Part shown: positions 34,299 to 42,803 of the stretch, in pieces
Layout: each line of letters starts with the position of its first letter
How positions within the stretch are numbered: the first letter of the stretch is position 1
Source of the DNA: CAIYRG01 sp964494505
GTDB lineage: Bacteria > Pseudomonadota > Alphaproteobacteria > Micropepsales > Micropepsaceae
NCBI GenBank assembly: GCA_964494505.1
Contig: CAZBRO010000025.1
Location: 1-64,000, forward strand
DNA length: 64,000 nucleotides
Direction: 5' to 3'
The notes under the pieces: generated by a model
Seen by the model: only the letters and a program-made list of their open reading frames with translations
Databases searched by the model: none
Told to the model about the DNA's origin: nothing
Program-made: the position numbers and the translations under genes

Positions 34299-36461
34299 AT
34301 GATGACCGCCGCGCGACTGCTGCCGAAGTATGGTGCGAACATCTCCGGCCAGCTTAAATGCGCCATGGCCGGCGTCGTAATGTGTCTTCTTTTCGCGCAT
34401 GACGACGCTGTCTTTGCACGGAGCAACTATTCGGCAGAAGTTCTGTGGGATCGCTACGGCGTTCCGCACATTTATGCTCAAGACACGGCGGATCTCTTTT
34501 ACGGTTTCGGCTGGGCGCAAGTGAAGAGTCACGGCGATCTCATTTTGAGGCTTTATGCCGAGGGGCGGGGTAAAGCAGCAGAGTATTTTGGACAGCAAGA
34601 GCTCGATAGTGATCGCTGGATGACGATCAACGACGTTCCCAATCGTGCACAGGCTTGGCTCAAGGAACAGACGCCCGAGTTCCGCGCCAATCTGATTGCG
34701 TTCGCCGACGGCATGAACGCGTATGCCGCCGCGCATCCGGAGGCGCTCTCGGAAGCCGCCAAACGGGTTCTGCCGATCGGCGGAGCGGATGTGATCGGTT
34801 ACGCGCTGAGGCTATTCCAATATGTCTATATTGCGCCTCAGTCGATTGCGTCGCGCTTGCCGGCGGATGCGGCGGCAGCGCCTCCCGATCCGGCGACCGA
34901 GCGGAACGGGTCGAACGGGTGGGCGATCGCGCCTTCGCGCTCGGCCAGCGGCAAAACCATGATGTTGATGAACCCCCATCTTCCCTGGGGTCCGGACTGG
35001 TCGACTTATTACGAAGCGCAACTCGATGCGCCTGGCGTGCATCTCTATGGGGCGACCCAAATCGGTTTGCCGGTTTTGCGCTTCGTCTTCAGCGATCAGC
35101 TGGGCATCACCAATACCGTAGACAAGACCAACGGCGTCACGTTCTACAAGCTCGCGCCCGCAGGCGGCGGCTATGTTTTTGACGGCAAGGCTCGCGCGTT
35201 CGAAGCCAGCGCCGTCAGCTTGAAAGTCCGTCGAGCGGACGGAGGATTCGACACCGAGACCGTGCCGGTACGACGGTCCGTACAAGGACCGATTGTCGGG
35301 GAGAGGAACGGCGCGCCGATTGCGATGCGGGTCGCCGGCCTTGATCGGCCGCGAGCGCTTGAACAATATTGGAAGATGGAAACCGCGCCCGATTTCGCGG
35401 CCTATCAGGCTGCCCTTCGCATGATGCAGGTCCCGACCTTCAATATCATTTACGCAGACAAGGACGGTCACATCGAATACCTGTTCAACGGCTTGGTTCC
35501 GCGCCACAGTTCCGGCGCCTTGGACTATTGGAAGTCGGCCGTCCCGGGCGACACGTCGAAAACCTTATGGACGAGCTATCTTACTTATGACGAGCTTCCT
35601 AAGGTCATCGATCCGCCCGGCGGCACGGTTCAAAATTCCAACGATCCTCCTTGGAACGCTGCATTTCCCTCTACGATCGACCCCGCCCCATACAAACCGT
35701 ATATTAGCGCCAACGATGTGAGTTTGCGCATGGAGCACGGAATTCGGATGCTCGGCGAGCATTCGAAGATCGGTTTCGATCAGCTTCTTGCCGACCGGGG
35801 GTCCACGCGTTCGGAATTGGCCGATCGATTGCTTCCCGATCTCGACAAGGCTGTAGCGGTTTATGGCGGCGAGGCCGCCAAGCAGGCCATGGCCGTATTG
35901 AACCGCTGGGACCACACCACCGACGCCGACAGCCGCGGCGCGCTACTGTTCCTGGCCTGGTCGGATCGATTGAAGCAGCCCGATGGCTACACGGCTGCAG
36001 GATTCGCGGTTCCCTACGATTTGAGCAAGCCCCTCACGACTCCCGCCGGTTTTGCCGACCCGAAGGCGGCGGTGGACGCTCTGGCCGCAGCCGCGAAGGA
36101 TATGCTTGCTTCCCAAGGCTCTCTTGATGCGCCTTGGTCGCAAGTCATGCGGCTGCAGTGGGGCGGACGCGATCTTCCGGCCAGCGGTGGCCCCGGCCGG
36201 CTTGGAGTCTTCAACGTCATCGACTATACCCCGCCGAAAAATGGCGTGCGTGCGGCAAATTTCGGCAGCAGCTTCGTGGCCGTGGTGAGTTTCGATTCCC
36301 CCTCGCGCGCCAAGGTGCTGATGTCGTACGGCGAGTCATCGCAACCCGGTTCTTCTCATGCTGGCGATCAATTGCCGCTGCTGGCGCAAAAGCAAATGCG
36401 CGATGCCTGGGTTGACCGTGCCGAGGTCGAGGCCAATCTTGAGAGCCGCGACGTGTTTTGA
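34299..36461 (+). CDS. exported penicillin-acylase-type Ntn amidase
   Basis: 720 residues from the ATG at 34299 (GGAG six bases upstream). A signal region ends near DDAVFARSN. The alpha-chain part (VLWDRYGVPHIYAQDTADLF, GFGWAQVKSHGDLILRLYAE) is followed by the processing site ERNGSNGWAIAPSRSASGK, whose Ser at about residue 205 would become the beta-chain N-terminal nucleophile. Family His/Asn features follow. It hydrolyses amide bonds of N-acyl compounds (beta-lactams, acyl-homoserine lactones, N-acyl amino acids); which one is not visible. Release of a free amine would suit the neighbouring oxidases. Confidence 0.86.
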   Translation: MMTAARLLPKYGANISGQLKCAMAGVVMCLLFAHDDAVFARSNYSAEVLWDRYGVPHIYAQDTADLFYGFGWAQVKSHGDLILRLYAEGRGKAAEYFGQQELDSDRWMTINDVPNRAQAWLKEQTPEFRANLIAFADGMNAYAAAHPEALSEAAKRVLPIGGADVIGYALRLFQYVYIAPQSIASRLPADAAAAPPDPATERNGSNGWAIAPSRSASGKTMMLMNPHLPWGPDWSTYYEAQLDAPGVHLYGATQIGLPVLRFVFSDQLGITNTVDKTNGVTFYKLAPAGGGYVFDGKARAFEASAVSLKVRRADGGFDTETVPVRRSVQGPIVGERNGAPIAMRVAGLDRPRALEQYWKMETAPDFAAYQAALRMMQVPTFNIIYADKDGHIEYLFNGLVPRHSSGALDYWKSAVPGDTSKTLWTSYLTYDELPKVIDPPGGTVQNSNDPPWNAAFPSTIDPAPYKPYISANDVSLRMEHGIRMLGEHSKIGFDQLLADRGSTRSELADRLLPDLDKAVAVYGGEAAKQAMAVLNRWDHTTDADSRGALLFLAWSDRLKQPDGYTAAGFAVPYDLSKPLTTPAGFADPKAAVDALAAAAKDMLASQGSLDAPWSQVMRLQWGGRDLPASGGPGRLGVFNVIDYTPPKNGVRAANFGSSFVAVVSFDSPSRAKVLMSYGESSQPGSSHAGDQLPLLAQKQMRDAWVDRAEVEANLESRDVF

Positions 36462-36536
36462 AGCGCCGGCAGTGTGCTGGGTTGCGCACACGGGCACTCG
36501 CCGTAACCTTGCGACCGGAGGCATCAAGGCATTACC

Positions 36537-36580
36537 ATAATCGCGCGAGGCTTTCGGACAGAAAAAATGCGCGCGATTAT
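36537..36580 (+). promoter_or_regulatory. hairpin enclosing the DUF6491 start codon
   Basis: ATAATCGCGCG (36537-36547) pairs perfectly with CGCGCGATTAT (36570-36580). The 22-base loop ends with the ATG at 36567-36569. No ribosome-binding site is visible. It could be a translational switch or an operator. Confidence 0.4.
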
Positions 36581-36971
36581 CGGGACGTTCTCGGTGACAA
36601 TATTTATCGGTTCATTTGTCGGTTCGGCAGCCGCATGGGCAACCGAATCGGCGTCGAAACCGTCATCGGGTTGCTTTGCCAGCACGCAATTCGATGCCTG
36701 GAGGGCGCCTGACGCAAACACGATCTATATCCGCGCCAATCTCAACCGCTATTTTCGCCTCGATCTCAGGAAAGCATGCACGACGCTCGCATGGCCCGAT
36801 GCGCGTTTGGTCCTGAAAGTCCATGGCGCAGACTTGATTTGTTCGCCGCTCGACTTCGATCTGGAGGCGAGCCAAGGTCTTCAGGAAGCTCCCGAACCTT
36901 GCTTTGTGACGAAAATGACGATGCTTTCTCCGGCCGAAATCAAGGCGCTCCCGGAAAAAGTCAGACCTTAG
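36567..36971 (+). CDS. exported DUF6491 family protein
   Basis: 134 residues. A signal peptide ends near AAAWATESA. The mature chain matches DUF6491: CFASTQFDAWRAPDANTIYI, 'RYFRLDLRKACTTLAWPDAR', a paired Cys in LICSPLDFDL and PEPCFVTKMTMLSPAEIKAL. Four conserved Cys suggest two disulfides. These are small periplasmic proteins of unknown function. It lies 105 bases after the acylase gene and may be cotranscribed with it. Confidence 0.75.
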   Translation: MRAIIGTFSVTIFIGSFVGSAAAWATESASKPSSGCFASTQFDAWRAPDANTIYIRANLNRYFRLDLRKACTTLAWPDARLVLKVHGADLICSPLDFDLEASQGLQEAPEPCFVTKMTMLSPAEIKALPEKVRP

Positions 36972-37062
36972 CGAGTTCGATCCAGAGATGTCGCGGCGGT
37001 AGGACGCAGGGCCGATAGCGTTCGGCGCTCGAGTTGAATGGTGTCCCAAGCGCAAACGGAAA

Positions 37063-37272
37063 TTTCGGAAACCGAGGAACTCGACGAATCTTGGCGGTTC
37101 GGTGCTCTCGCCGAATATTTGGCAAGCACTGAAGGACATGAATAGCGCTTACGTGCGCATGACGGGTTTACTCGATTCGACCGGACGAATGGTTGCGGAC
37201 TTGGCCGGGGCCGAAGCCGCACGGATCACTCTGGAGCGAGCGCAGCAATCGTACTTTCCGTCGCGGGTTTGA
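37063..37272 (+). pseudogene. N-terminal fragment of SelA-like PLP enzyme
   Basis: In one frame the sequence reads NSTNLGGSVLSPNIWQALKD, then MNSAYVRMTGLLDSTGRMVA and DLAGAEAARIT. This is the N-terminal signature of SelA-like PLP enzymes (DgaE-type or L-seryl-tRNA selenium-transferase-like). The preceding Phe-Gly-Asn stretch is in another frame. After ARIT the homology stops (canonical members continue PGASAG), and the frame ends at 37272. It is a truncated relic without the PLP lysine. Confidence 0.6.
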
Positions 37273-37356
37273 ACTCGACGGCCGAATCCGGATCGGTATC
37301 GGCGGTGAGGAAAACGGCGCTCAGAGAACCTTGCGCAGGCTGACGGCGGGGCTAAG

Positions 37357-37389
37357 GCATTTTCAGGCGAAGTGCCTTCGCGGTTCGCC
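37357..37389. repeat. palindromic intergenic repeat, partial copy
   Basis: GCATTTTCAGGCGAAGTGCCTTCGCGGTTCGCC matches the reverse complement of 21175-21214 with one mismatch, but the second palindrome arm is missing. It lies just upstream of the sigma-54 promoter at 37432. Confidence 0.65.
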
Positions 37390-37431
37390 GTAGAAACGCG
37401 ACAAAGGCTTCGTGAAATTCGAAGCGATCCT

Positions 37432-37446
37432 GGGCACGCTTCTTGC
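37432..37446 (+). promoter_or_regulatory. sigma-54 promoter of module D
   Basis: GGGCACGCTTCTTGC, preceded by T, with GG at 37433-37434 and GC at 37445-37446 (ten bases between). About 60 surrounding bases closely follow those of the module A promoter (TCGTGAAA, CGAAGCGA, GACGAGGGAAC). It now lies about 120 bases before oxidase copy 4 instead of a receptor gene. Confidence 0.83.
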
Positions 37447-37478
37447 ACAGCTTTGACGAGGGAACGGCGGTCACAATG

Positions 37479-37512
37479 GCGCGAGCTGCATTTTCTGATT
37501 CGGTAACGGCAG
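37479..37512 (+). pseudogene. 3' scar of a deleted TonB receptor gene
   Basis: The bases GCGCGAGCTGCATTTTCTGA and the following TTCGGTAACGGCAG match the last codons and trailer of the receptor remnant at 39664-39697. All other receptor sequence is gone, so a deletion joined the promoter region to the receptor's 3' end. Confidence 0.65.
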
Positions 37513-37579
37513 GGGCGCCCCCTTAAAGGCCGCTTTGCGGCGGGAAATTCTGCGAGCTGAACCAACGGAGAATTCAAAC

Positions 37580-39175
37580 ATGGAAGAGGCCAAGAAGGGG
37601 CCGACGGATCGGCGTTCGCTTCTGAAATTGATCGGGACGGTGGCAGGCAGCACCATCATGTACCAAGCGATGGACTCGCTGGGCTTTGCCGCCCAATCGG
37701 ACTTCACCGGTCCGGTCAGCCTTCCCGGAGATCCGAAAGGCGCCTCGGTCTTGGTGCTCGGCGCGGGCTGGGGCGGCATGGTCGCCGCCTATGAGTTGGG
37801 CAAGGCCGGCTACAAGGTGCAACTGCTCGAATACAATGATCGGGTAGGCGGACGTAACTGGACGCTTTATGGTGGCGATACCTACACCGAACTCGGCGGC
37901 TTCACGCAGCATGTCCAGTTCGATCAGGGCCATTACCTCAATCCTGGCCCGTGGCGCATCCCCTACCATCATCGCGGCATTATTCACTACGCCAACATGC
38001 TCAATGTCCCGCTCGAACCGTTTTGCCAGACCAATTATGCCGCCTATGTGCATTCCGACGAGGCGTTTGGCGGGACGCCGAAGCGCTATCGCGAGGTGCA
38101 GGCGGATTTCAACGGCTACACCGCAGAGTTGCTTGCCAAGGCGACCAGTCAGAACAAGCTCGACCATCCCGTCACCCAGCAAGACAAGGAAACCCTGCTG
38201 CAGGCGATGAAGGAATGGGGCGCGCTGGACAAGAATTACGAATACAAGAAGGGCCTGATCACCAGCGCTCGGCGGGGCTTCGACAAGGAGCCCGGCGGCG
38301 GACTCGATGCCGAGCCGGCCGCTTCCGAACCCATGGTGATGAGGGAGTTGTTGAAATCCGGACTATGGCGGTCGATCATGGACGGCCACAACTACGACCA
38401 TCATAACATGATGTTCCAGCCGGTGGGCGGCATGGGCCAGATCGGCAAGGCCTTCGGCCGCAAACTCGAAAATGTCGTCCAGTACAATTCGAAGGTCACC
38501 AAAATTCAGCAGGACGACAAGGGCGTCACCGTTACCTATGTCGATGCGAAGAAGGGCGGCGCGCCGCGGCAAGTACACGCCGATTGGTGCGTCTGCAACA
38601 TTCCGGCCTCGGTGTTGAGCCAGATCCCGATCAATGTCGGCGCGCCGATGAAACGCGCGATCGACTCCCTCCACTATACGCCCAACATCAAAGTCGGTCT
38701 TCAGTTCAAGCGCCGCTTCTGGGAACAGGATGAGGCGATTTACGGCGGGATCACCTACACCGATCAAGTCATCCGCTTGATCGGCTACCCGAACTACAAT
38801 TTCGGCAGTGACGGCCCAGGCGTCGTCATCGGCGCCTACACGGGCGGACAGAACGGCTATTATATCAGCGCCTTGTCGCCGGAAGACCGTATCAAGGTGG
38901 CGCTCGATTGCGGCGCCAGGATACACCCGCAATACAAAAAGGAATTCCAGACCGGCGTCGCCGTCGCATTCAGCCGCATACCATGGATGCTGGGCAGTTT
39001 TGTGACCTGGACCGATGAAATGCGGGCCGAGCATTACAACAATCTGTGCCAGATCGACGGGCGCATCGTGATGGTGGGAGAACATGTGTCCTATCTGACC
39101 GGCTGGCAGGAAGGTGCGATTCTGGGATCGCTGGACGCGATCAAGCGTCTTCATAAACGGGTGTTATCGGCTTGA
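37580..39175 (+). CDS. exported flavin amine oxidase, copy 4
   Basis: 531 residues from the ATG at 37580 (CGGAGAATTCAAAC upstream). Twin-arginine signal DRRSLLKLIG, FAD motif LGAGWGGMVAAYELGKA, GGRNWTL and GWQEGAILGSL at the end. Its N-terminal third is nearly identical to copy 2, while the stretch around 38010-38200 is identical to copies 1 and 5, so it is a mosaic. No cytochrome c or RidA gene follows; it would have to use partners made by modules A-C. It is driven by the sigma-54 promoter at 37432. Confidence 0.86.
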   Translation: MEEAKKGPTDRRSLLKLIGTVAGSTIMYQAMDSLGFAAQSDFTGPVSLPGDPKGASVLVLGAGWGGMVAAYELGKAGYKVQLLEYNDRVGGRNWTLYGGDTYTELGGFTQHVQFDQGHYLNPGPWRIPYHHRGIIHYANMLNVPLEPFCQTNYAAYVHSDEAFGGTPKRYREVQADFNGYTAELLAKATSQNKLDHPVTQQDKETLLQAMKEWGALDKNYEYKKGLITSARRGFDKEPGGGLDAEPAASEPMVMRELLKSGLWRSIMDGHNYDHHNMMFQPVGGMGQIGKAFGRKLENVVQYNSKVTKIQQDDKGVTVTYVDAKKGGAPRQVHADWCVCNIPASVLSQIPINVGAPMKRAIDSLHYTPNIKVGLQFKRRFWEQDEAIYGGITYTDQVIRLIGYPNYNFGSDGPGVVIGAYTGGQNGYYISALSPEDRIKVALDCGARIHPQYKKEFQTGVAVAFSRIPWMLGSFVTWTDEMRAEHYNNLCQIDGRIVMVGEHVSYLTGWQEGAILGSLDAIKRLHKRVLSA

Positions 39176-39502
39176 ACGGAATTGGCGCGACGATTGGAGG
39201 CTTCGATCGGGCGGTGCCGCTTCCCGGAGCAAAAGGCCAAAAATTACGCAAAGAAGGCCCGTGGTATAAAATAATGCAAAACTGATGAATTGCATGAAAT
39301 ACAGTCCATGCGCATTCTCCGCCGAGCATGACCTTCCTCAATCATCGCGCTGAGCAATCACAAATTCGCATTGGTTCTTAGGAAGATGCTGAAGCTGAGT
39401 CTCAGAGCGCAATGCGCTTTGGACGATTTGAGCAACTGCATCGAAAAGCGGCAGCGGCCACTCCGCAAAGACATCAGCTCTCAAAAGCAGGAGAGCAATG
39501 GC
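39176..39502. other. spacer lacking the expected cytochrome c gene
   Basis: The first bases repeat the oxidase-cytochrome spacer of module B (GGAATTGGCGCGA, TTGGAGG), but no cytochrome gene follows. The rest, up to the sigma-54 promoter at 39503, is non-coding as far as I can see and is AT-richer. Confidence 0.55.
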
Positions 39503-39517
39503 TGGCACGAAGCTTGC
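39503..39517 (+). promoter_or_regulatory. sigma-54 promoter of module E
   Basis: TGGCACGAAGCTTGC, a full consensus match with GG at 39504-39505 and GC at 39516-39517 separated by ten bases. An inverted repeat CTCT/AGAG lies just upstream. The sequence goes into a receptor 3' remnant ten bases later, and oxidase copy 5 starts about 250 bases downstream. Confidence 0.82.
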
Positions 39518-39527
39518 AGCATATCCA

Positions 39528-39684
39528 CTGTTTAAGAAGATGCCGCTCGTCGTCCGGGACGTCGTAGGTGGCGGTCACGATGGCAATCTCGTGCCGGACA
39601 CGGCAATGCCTATGATGTTCCCATGAACTCGGCTTATGGCAGAAATGGCGGACTCTACTATCTGCGCGCGAGCTGCATTTCTGA
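39528..39684 (+). pseudogene. 3' remnant of a TonB-dependent receptor
   Basis: Reads LFKKMPLVVRDVVGGGHDGN and LVPDTAMP, then after a frameshift near 39605 NSAYGRNGGLYYLRASC. This matches the last 50 residues of the module A receptor (VPNVVGGGHDGNLVPDTGNA, 'GKFGGLYYLRASYTL'). Everything between the promoter and these last codons has been deleted. Confidence 0.8.
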
Positions 39685-39703
39685 TTCGGTAACGGCAGTG
39701 GCA

Positions 39704-39718
39704 GGCCCTTGAAGGGCC
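39704..39718 (+). promoter_or_regulatory. conserved hairpin before oxidase copy 5
   Basis: GGCCCT, loop TGA, AGGGCC. It occupies the same place as the hairpin at 19450 in module A, although the receptor gene it once followed is gone. Its retention hints at a role in the leader RNA. Confidence 0.45.
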
Positions 39719-39766
39719 GCTCGCTGCGGGAAAAATGTTGTGCATCAGCGAGAGAGGAATTCAAAC

Positions 39767-41362
39767 ATGTCTGAGGACAAGAAGGGGCCGACGGATCGGC
39801 GTTCGCTTCTGAAATTGATCGGAGCGGTGGCAGGCGGCGCCGTCATGTACCAGGCGATGGACGCGATGGGTTTGACGGCCCAGTCCAACTTCACCGGTCC
39901 GATCAGCCTTACCGGCGACCCGAAAGGAGCATCGGTTCTGGTCCTCGGCGCCGGTTGGGGAGGCATGGTTGCCGCCTATGAGCTGGGCAAGGCCGGCTAC
40001 AAGGTGCAACTGCTCGAATACAACGATCGGACAGGCGGGCGAAACTGGACCCTTTATGGCGGGGATACTTACACCGAACTCGGCGGCATCACGCAGCATG
40101 TCCAGTTCGATCAGGGCCATTACCTCAATCCCGGCCCCTGGCGCATCCCCCACCATCATCGCGGCATTCTTTACTACGCGAGCATGCTCAATGTCCCGCT
40201 CGAACCGTTTTGCCAGACCAATTATGCCGCCTATGTGCATTCCGACGAGGCGTTTGGCGGGACGCCGAAGCGCTATCGCGAGGTGCAGGCGGATTTCAAC
40301 GGCTACACCGCAGAGTTGCTTGCCAAGGCGACCAGTCAGAACAAGCTCGACCATCCCGTCACCCAGCAAGACAAGGAAACCCTGCTGCAGGCGATGAAGG
40401 AATGGGGCGCGCTGGACAAGAATTACGAATACAAGAAGGGCCTGATGACCAGCGGTCGGCGGGGATACGACAAGCCTCCGGGCGGCGGACTTGATTCGGA
40501 GCCGATTCCTTCCGAGCCCATGGCAATGCAGGAATTGTTCAACTCGGGACTGTGGCGGTCGATCATGGCCGCCAACCAATACGAACATCAGAATATGATG
40601 TTCCAGCCGGTGGGTGGCATGGGTCAGATCGGCAAGGCCTTCGGCCGCAAACTCGGCAATGTCGTGCAGTACAATTCCAAGGTCACCAAAATCCAGCAGG
40701 ACGACAAGGGCGTCACCGTCACCTATGTCGATGCAAAGACGGGCGGCGCGCCGCGGGAAGCGCACGCCGATTGGTGCGTGTGCAACATTCCGGCCTCGGT
40801 CCTAAGCCAAATCCCGATCAATGTCAGCGCGCCGATGAAGCGGGCCATCGACGTCCTTCACTATTCGCCCAACATCAAAATCGGTCTCCAGTTCAAGCGC
40901 CGCTTCTGGGAACAGGATGACGCGATTTACGGCGGGATCACCTACACCGATCAAATCAACACCTTGATCGGCTACCCCAACTATAATTTCGGCAGCACCG
41001 GCCCCGGGGTTATTCTTGGTGCCTATACCGGCGGAGAGAAAGCCTATTATCTCAGCGCCCTGTCGCCGGAAGACCGCATCAAGGTGGCGCTCGATTGCGG
41101 CGCCAGGATCCACCCCCAATACAAAAAGGAATTCCAGACCGGCGTCTCCGTCGCATTCCATCGGGTGCCATGGATGCTGGGCAGCTCGCCCTCCTGGACC
41201 GATGAGTTGCGCGCCGAACATTTCAATAATCTGTGCCAGATCGACGGCCGCATCGTGATGGTCGGGGCTCATGTGTCCTGGATGCCCGGCTGGCAGGAAG
41301 GTGCGATTCTGTCATCGCTGGACGCGATCAAGCGTCTCCATAAACGGGTCTTGTCCGCTTGA
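39767..41362 (+). CDS. exported flavin amine oxidase, copy 5
   Basis: 531 residues from the ATG at 39767 (GAGAGGAATTCAAAC upstream). Signal, FAD and C-terminal motifs are as in copy 1, from which it differs mainly in the middle (for example 'AANQYEHQNMMFQPV'). About 340 bases near the 3' end (20626-20969 and 40879-41222) look identical to copy 1, indicating gene conversion. It ends in the same spacer as module B. After that only the first few codons of a cytochrome gene survive before a rearrangement. Driven by the sigma-54 promoter at 39503. Confidence 0.86.
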   Translation: MSEDKKGPTDRRSLLKLIGAVAGGAVMYQAMDAMGLTAQSNFTGPISLTGDPKGASVLVLGAGWGGMVAAYELGKAGYKVQLLEYNDRTGGRNWTLYGGDTYTELGGITQHVQFDQGHYLNPGPWRIPHHHRGILYYASMLNVPLEPFCQTNYAAYVHSDEAFGGTPKRYREVQADFNGYTAELLAKATSQNKLDHPVTQQDKETLLQAMKEWGALDKNYEYKKGLMTSGRRGYDKPPGGGLDSEPIPSEPMAMQELFNSGLWRSIMAANQYEHQNMMFQPVGGMGQIGKAFGRKLGNVVQYNSKVTKIQQDDKGVTVTYVDAKTGGAPREAHADWCVCNIPASVLSQIPINVSAPMKRAIDVLHYSPNIKIGLQFKRRFWEQDDAIYGGITYTDQINTLIGYPNYNFGSTGPGVILGAYTGGEKAYYLSALSPEDRIKVALDCGARIHPQYKKEFQTGVSVAFHRVPWMLGSSPSWTDELRAEHFNNLCQIDGRIVMVGAHVSWMPGWQEGAILSSLDAIKRLHKRVLSA

Positions 41363-41393
41363 ACGGAATTGGCGCGAATATTGGGGGCGTAGG

Positions 41394-41841
41394 GTCTATT
41401 CATGAGCCGCAATGCGGCATTCCAAGAATTTAAAACCGTCATGGGACGGAGAATCGGTCGGCCATTACGAAGACGACGAGCTGGTGGTGGATACCGTCGG
41501 CCTGAACGACCGCACCTTCGTCGATCATTACCGCATGCCGCATACTACGGCCCTGCCTGTCGTCGAGCGCTTCAAAATGATCGATGGAGGTAAGTCGCTT
41601 CAGATATCGATTCGCGTCGAGGACTACTACGCCGAAGGCAAGCGCCGGTGGCTACGTCTTCACGAAAAAGGCGGCAAGCGCCACACGTTCCGGGCGACGG
41701 GGATCACCGCCTATCTCAGCAACGGCGGGACGCTCGAAAACGCCCAGACGATGGCTGCGCACAAAAGCCCGCGGAGACAAGGCCTATGATCGCACGAGCG
41801 ACGAAATCACGCTTGATGAGGTCGAGCGGATTACGATTTAG
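41394..41841 (+). pseudogene. mosaic of cytochrome, GHYEGD and integrase fragments
   Basis: Three pieces are fused. 41394-41411 carries the first codons of a module cytochrome c (TCTATTCATGAGCCGCA). 41411-41626 copies 32457-32668 of GHYEGD gene 3 with about eight mismatches. 41627-41841 is the C-terminal part of a tyrosine recombinase (YYAEGKRRWLRLHEKGGKRH, then 'TFRATGITAYLSNGGTLENA'), missing its middle, and frameshifted before YDRTSDEITLDEVERI. None of the three can be functional. It records a recombination junction at the end of module E. Confidence 0.75.
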
Positions 41842-42052
41842 CCTGCGCGGCCACGTATGGTGCGAAGGCTCATCGGGAGCCCGGTTGGTGGACTGCCGGG
41901 GTCTGAATGTCCGCTTACGAGGGACCCGGCCATTCCCGGCCGACGCCCCAACCGAGCATTCTCGACCCTAAACCGTCCTTAATCGCGGCCATTCTTGCCG
42001 CTAGAATGCTGACGGCCGCAGCTAGCCAGCACGAGGAATTAAGGAGAGCGAA

Positions 42053-42787
42053 ATGTCGCTACGGTGGATGATCGGTGCCACGGCCGCGGTCCTATTTTCG
42101 ACCGCTGCTACGGGAGAAGCCGCCAGCCAGGCGGTAATGTTGCGAGCGCGCGACGGTGTGAGCATATCGGGACTGGCCTATACGGCCGACCATCCCAAGG
42201 CGATTGTCCTGCTGTTTCACCAGGCCGATTCTAGCAAGGCCGAGTACGCGACCATCGCGCCAAAGTTGGTCGCCGCGGGCTTTACCGCGTTGGCGATCGA
42301 TCAGCGTTCGGGCGGATCTTTGTTCGGGCCGAACGATACCGCTCGCCGCCTCGGCAAGCCGGCGAGCTACGAGCAGGCGAAGCCAGACCTCGAGGCAGCC
42401 CTCGATTGGGCCACGGCCAAGCACCTCCCTGTCGTCCTGTGGGGAAGCAGCTATTCGGCGTCGCTTGTCTTCGAGGTCGCGGCCGAACATCCACAAGAAG
42501 TCAGCGCGGTTATGGCCTTCTCACCGGGTGAGTATTTTGACGACATGGGAGCCGTCAAGCGAGCTGCATCGAAGGTCCGCGCACCGATTTACGTCACGTC
42601 TTCCCCGGATGCCGACGAAGTGAGCGATGCTAAGACGATACTGGCGGCGTCGCCAGCCCGTTCAAAAATCCAATACGTACCGCAATTCGGCGTGCATGGC
42701 GCCTCAACGCTGATCGAGGCGCAGGATCCGAAAGGGGCGGCCGAGAACTGGAAGCACGCGCTCGCGTTCCTGAACGGGCTGCCGTAA
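42053..42787 (+). CDS. exported alpha/beta hydrolase
   Basis: 244 residues with AAGGAGAGCG before the ATG. A signal peptide ends near GEAASQA. The alpha/beta-hydrolase nucleophile elbow is GSSYS (Ser133), with a DxRSGG strand before it and a His in 'FGVHGAS' near residue 213. It resembles dienelactone-hydrolase-like or lysophospholipase-like esterases. The substrate is unknown. It is convergent with the NHL gene 16 bases downstream, so there is no room for a long terminator. Confidence 0.75.
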   Translation: MSLRWMIGATAAVLFSTAATGEAASQAVMLRARDGVSISGLAYTADHPKAIVLLFHQADSSKAEYATIAPKLVAAGFTALAIDQRSGGSLFGPNDTARRLGKPASYEQAKPDLEAALDWATAKHLPVVLWGSSYSASLVFEVAAEHPQEVSAVMAFSPGEYFDDMGAVKRAASKVRAPIYVTSSPDADEVSDAKTILAASPARSKIQYVPQFGVHGASTLIEAQDPKGAAENWKHALAFLNGLP

Positions 42788-42803
42788 TTGTTCCCCGCGG
42801 GCG

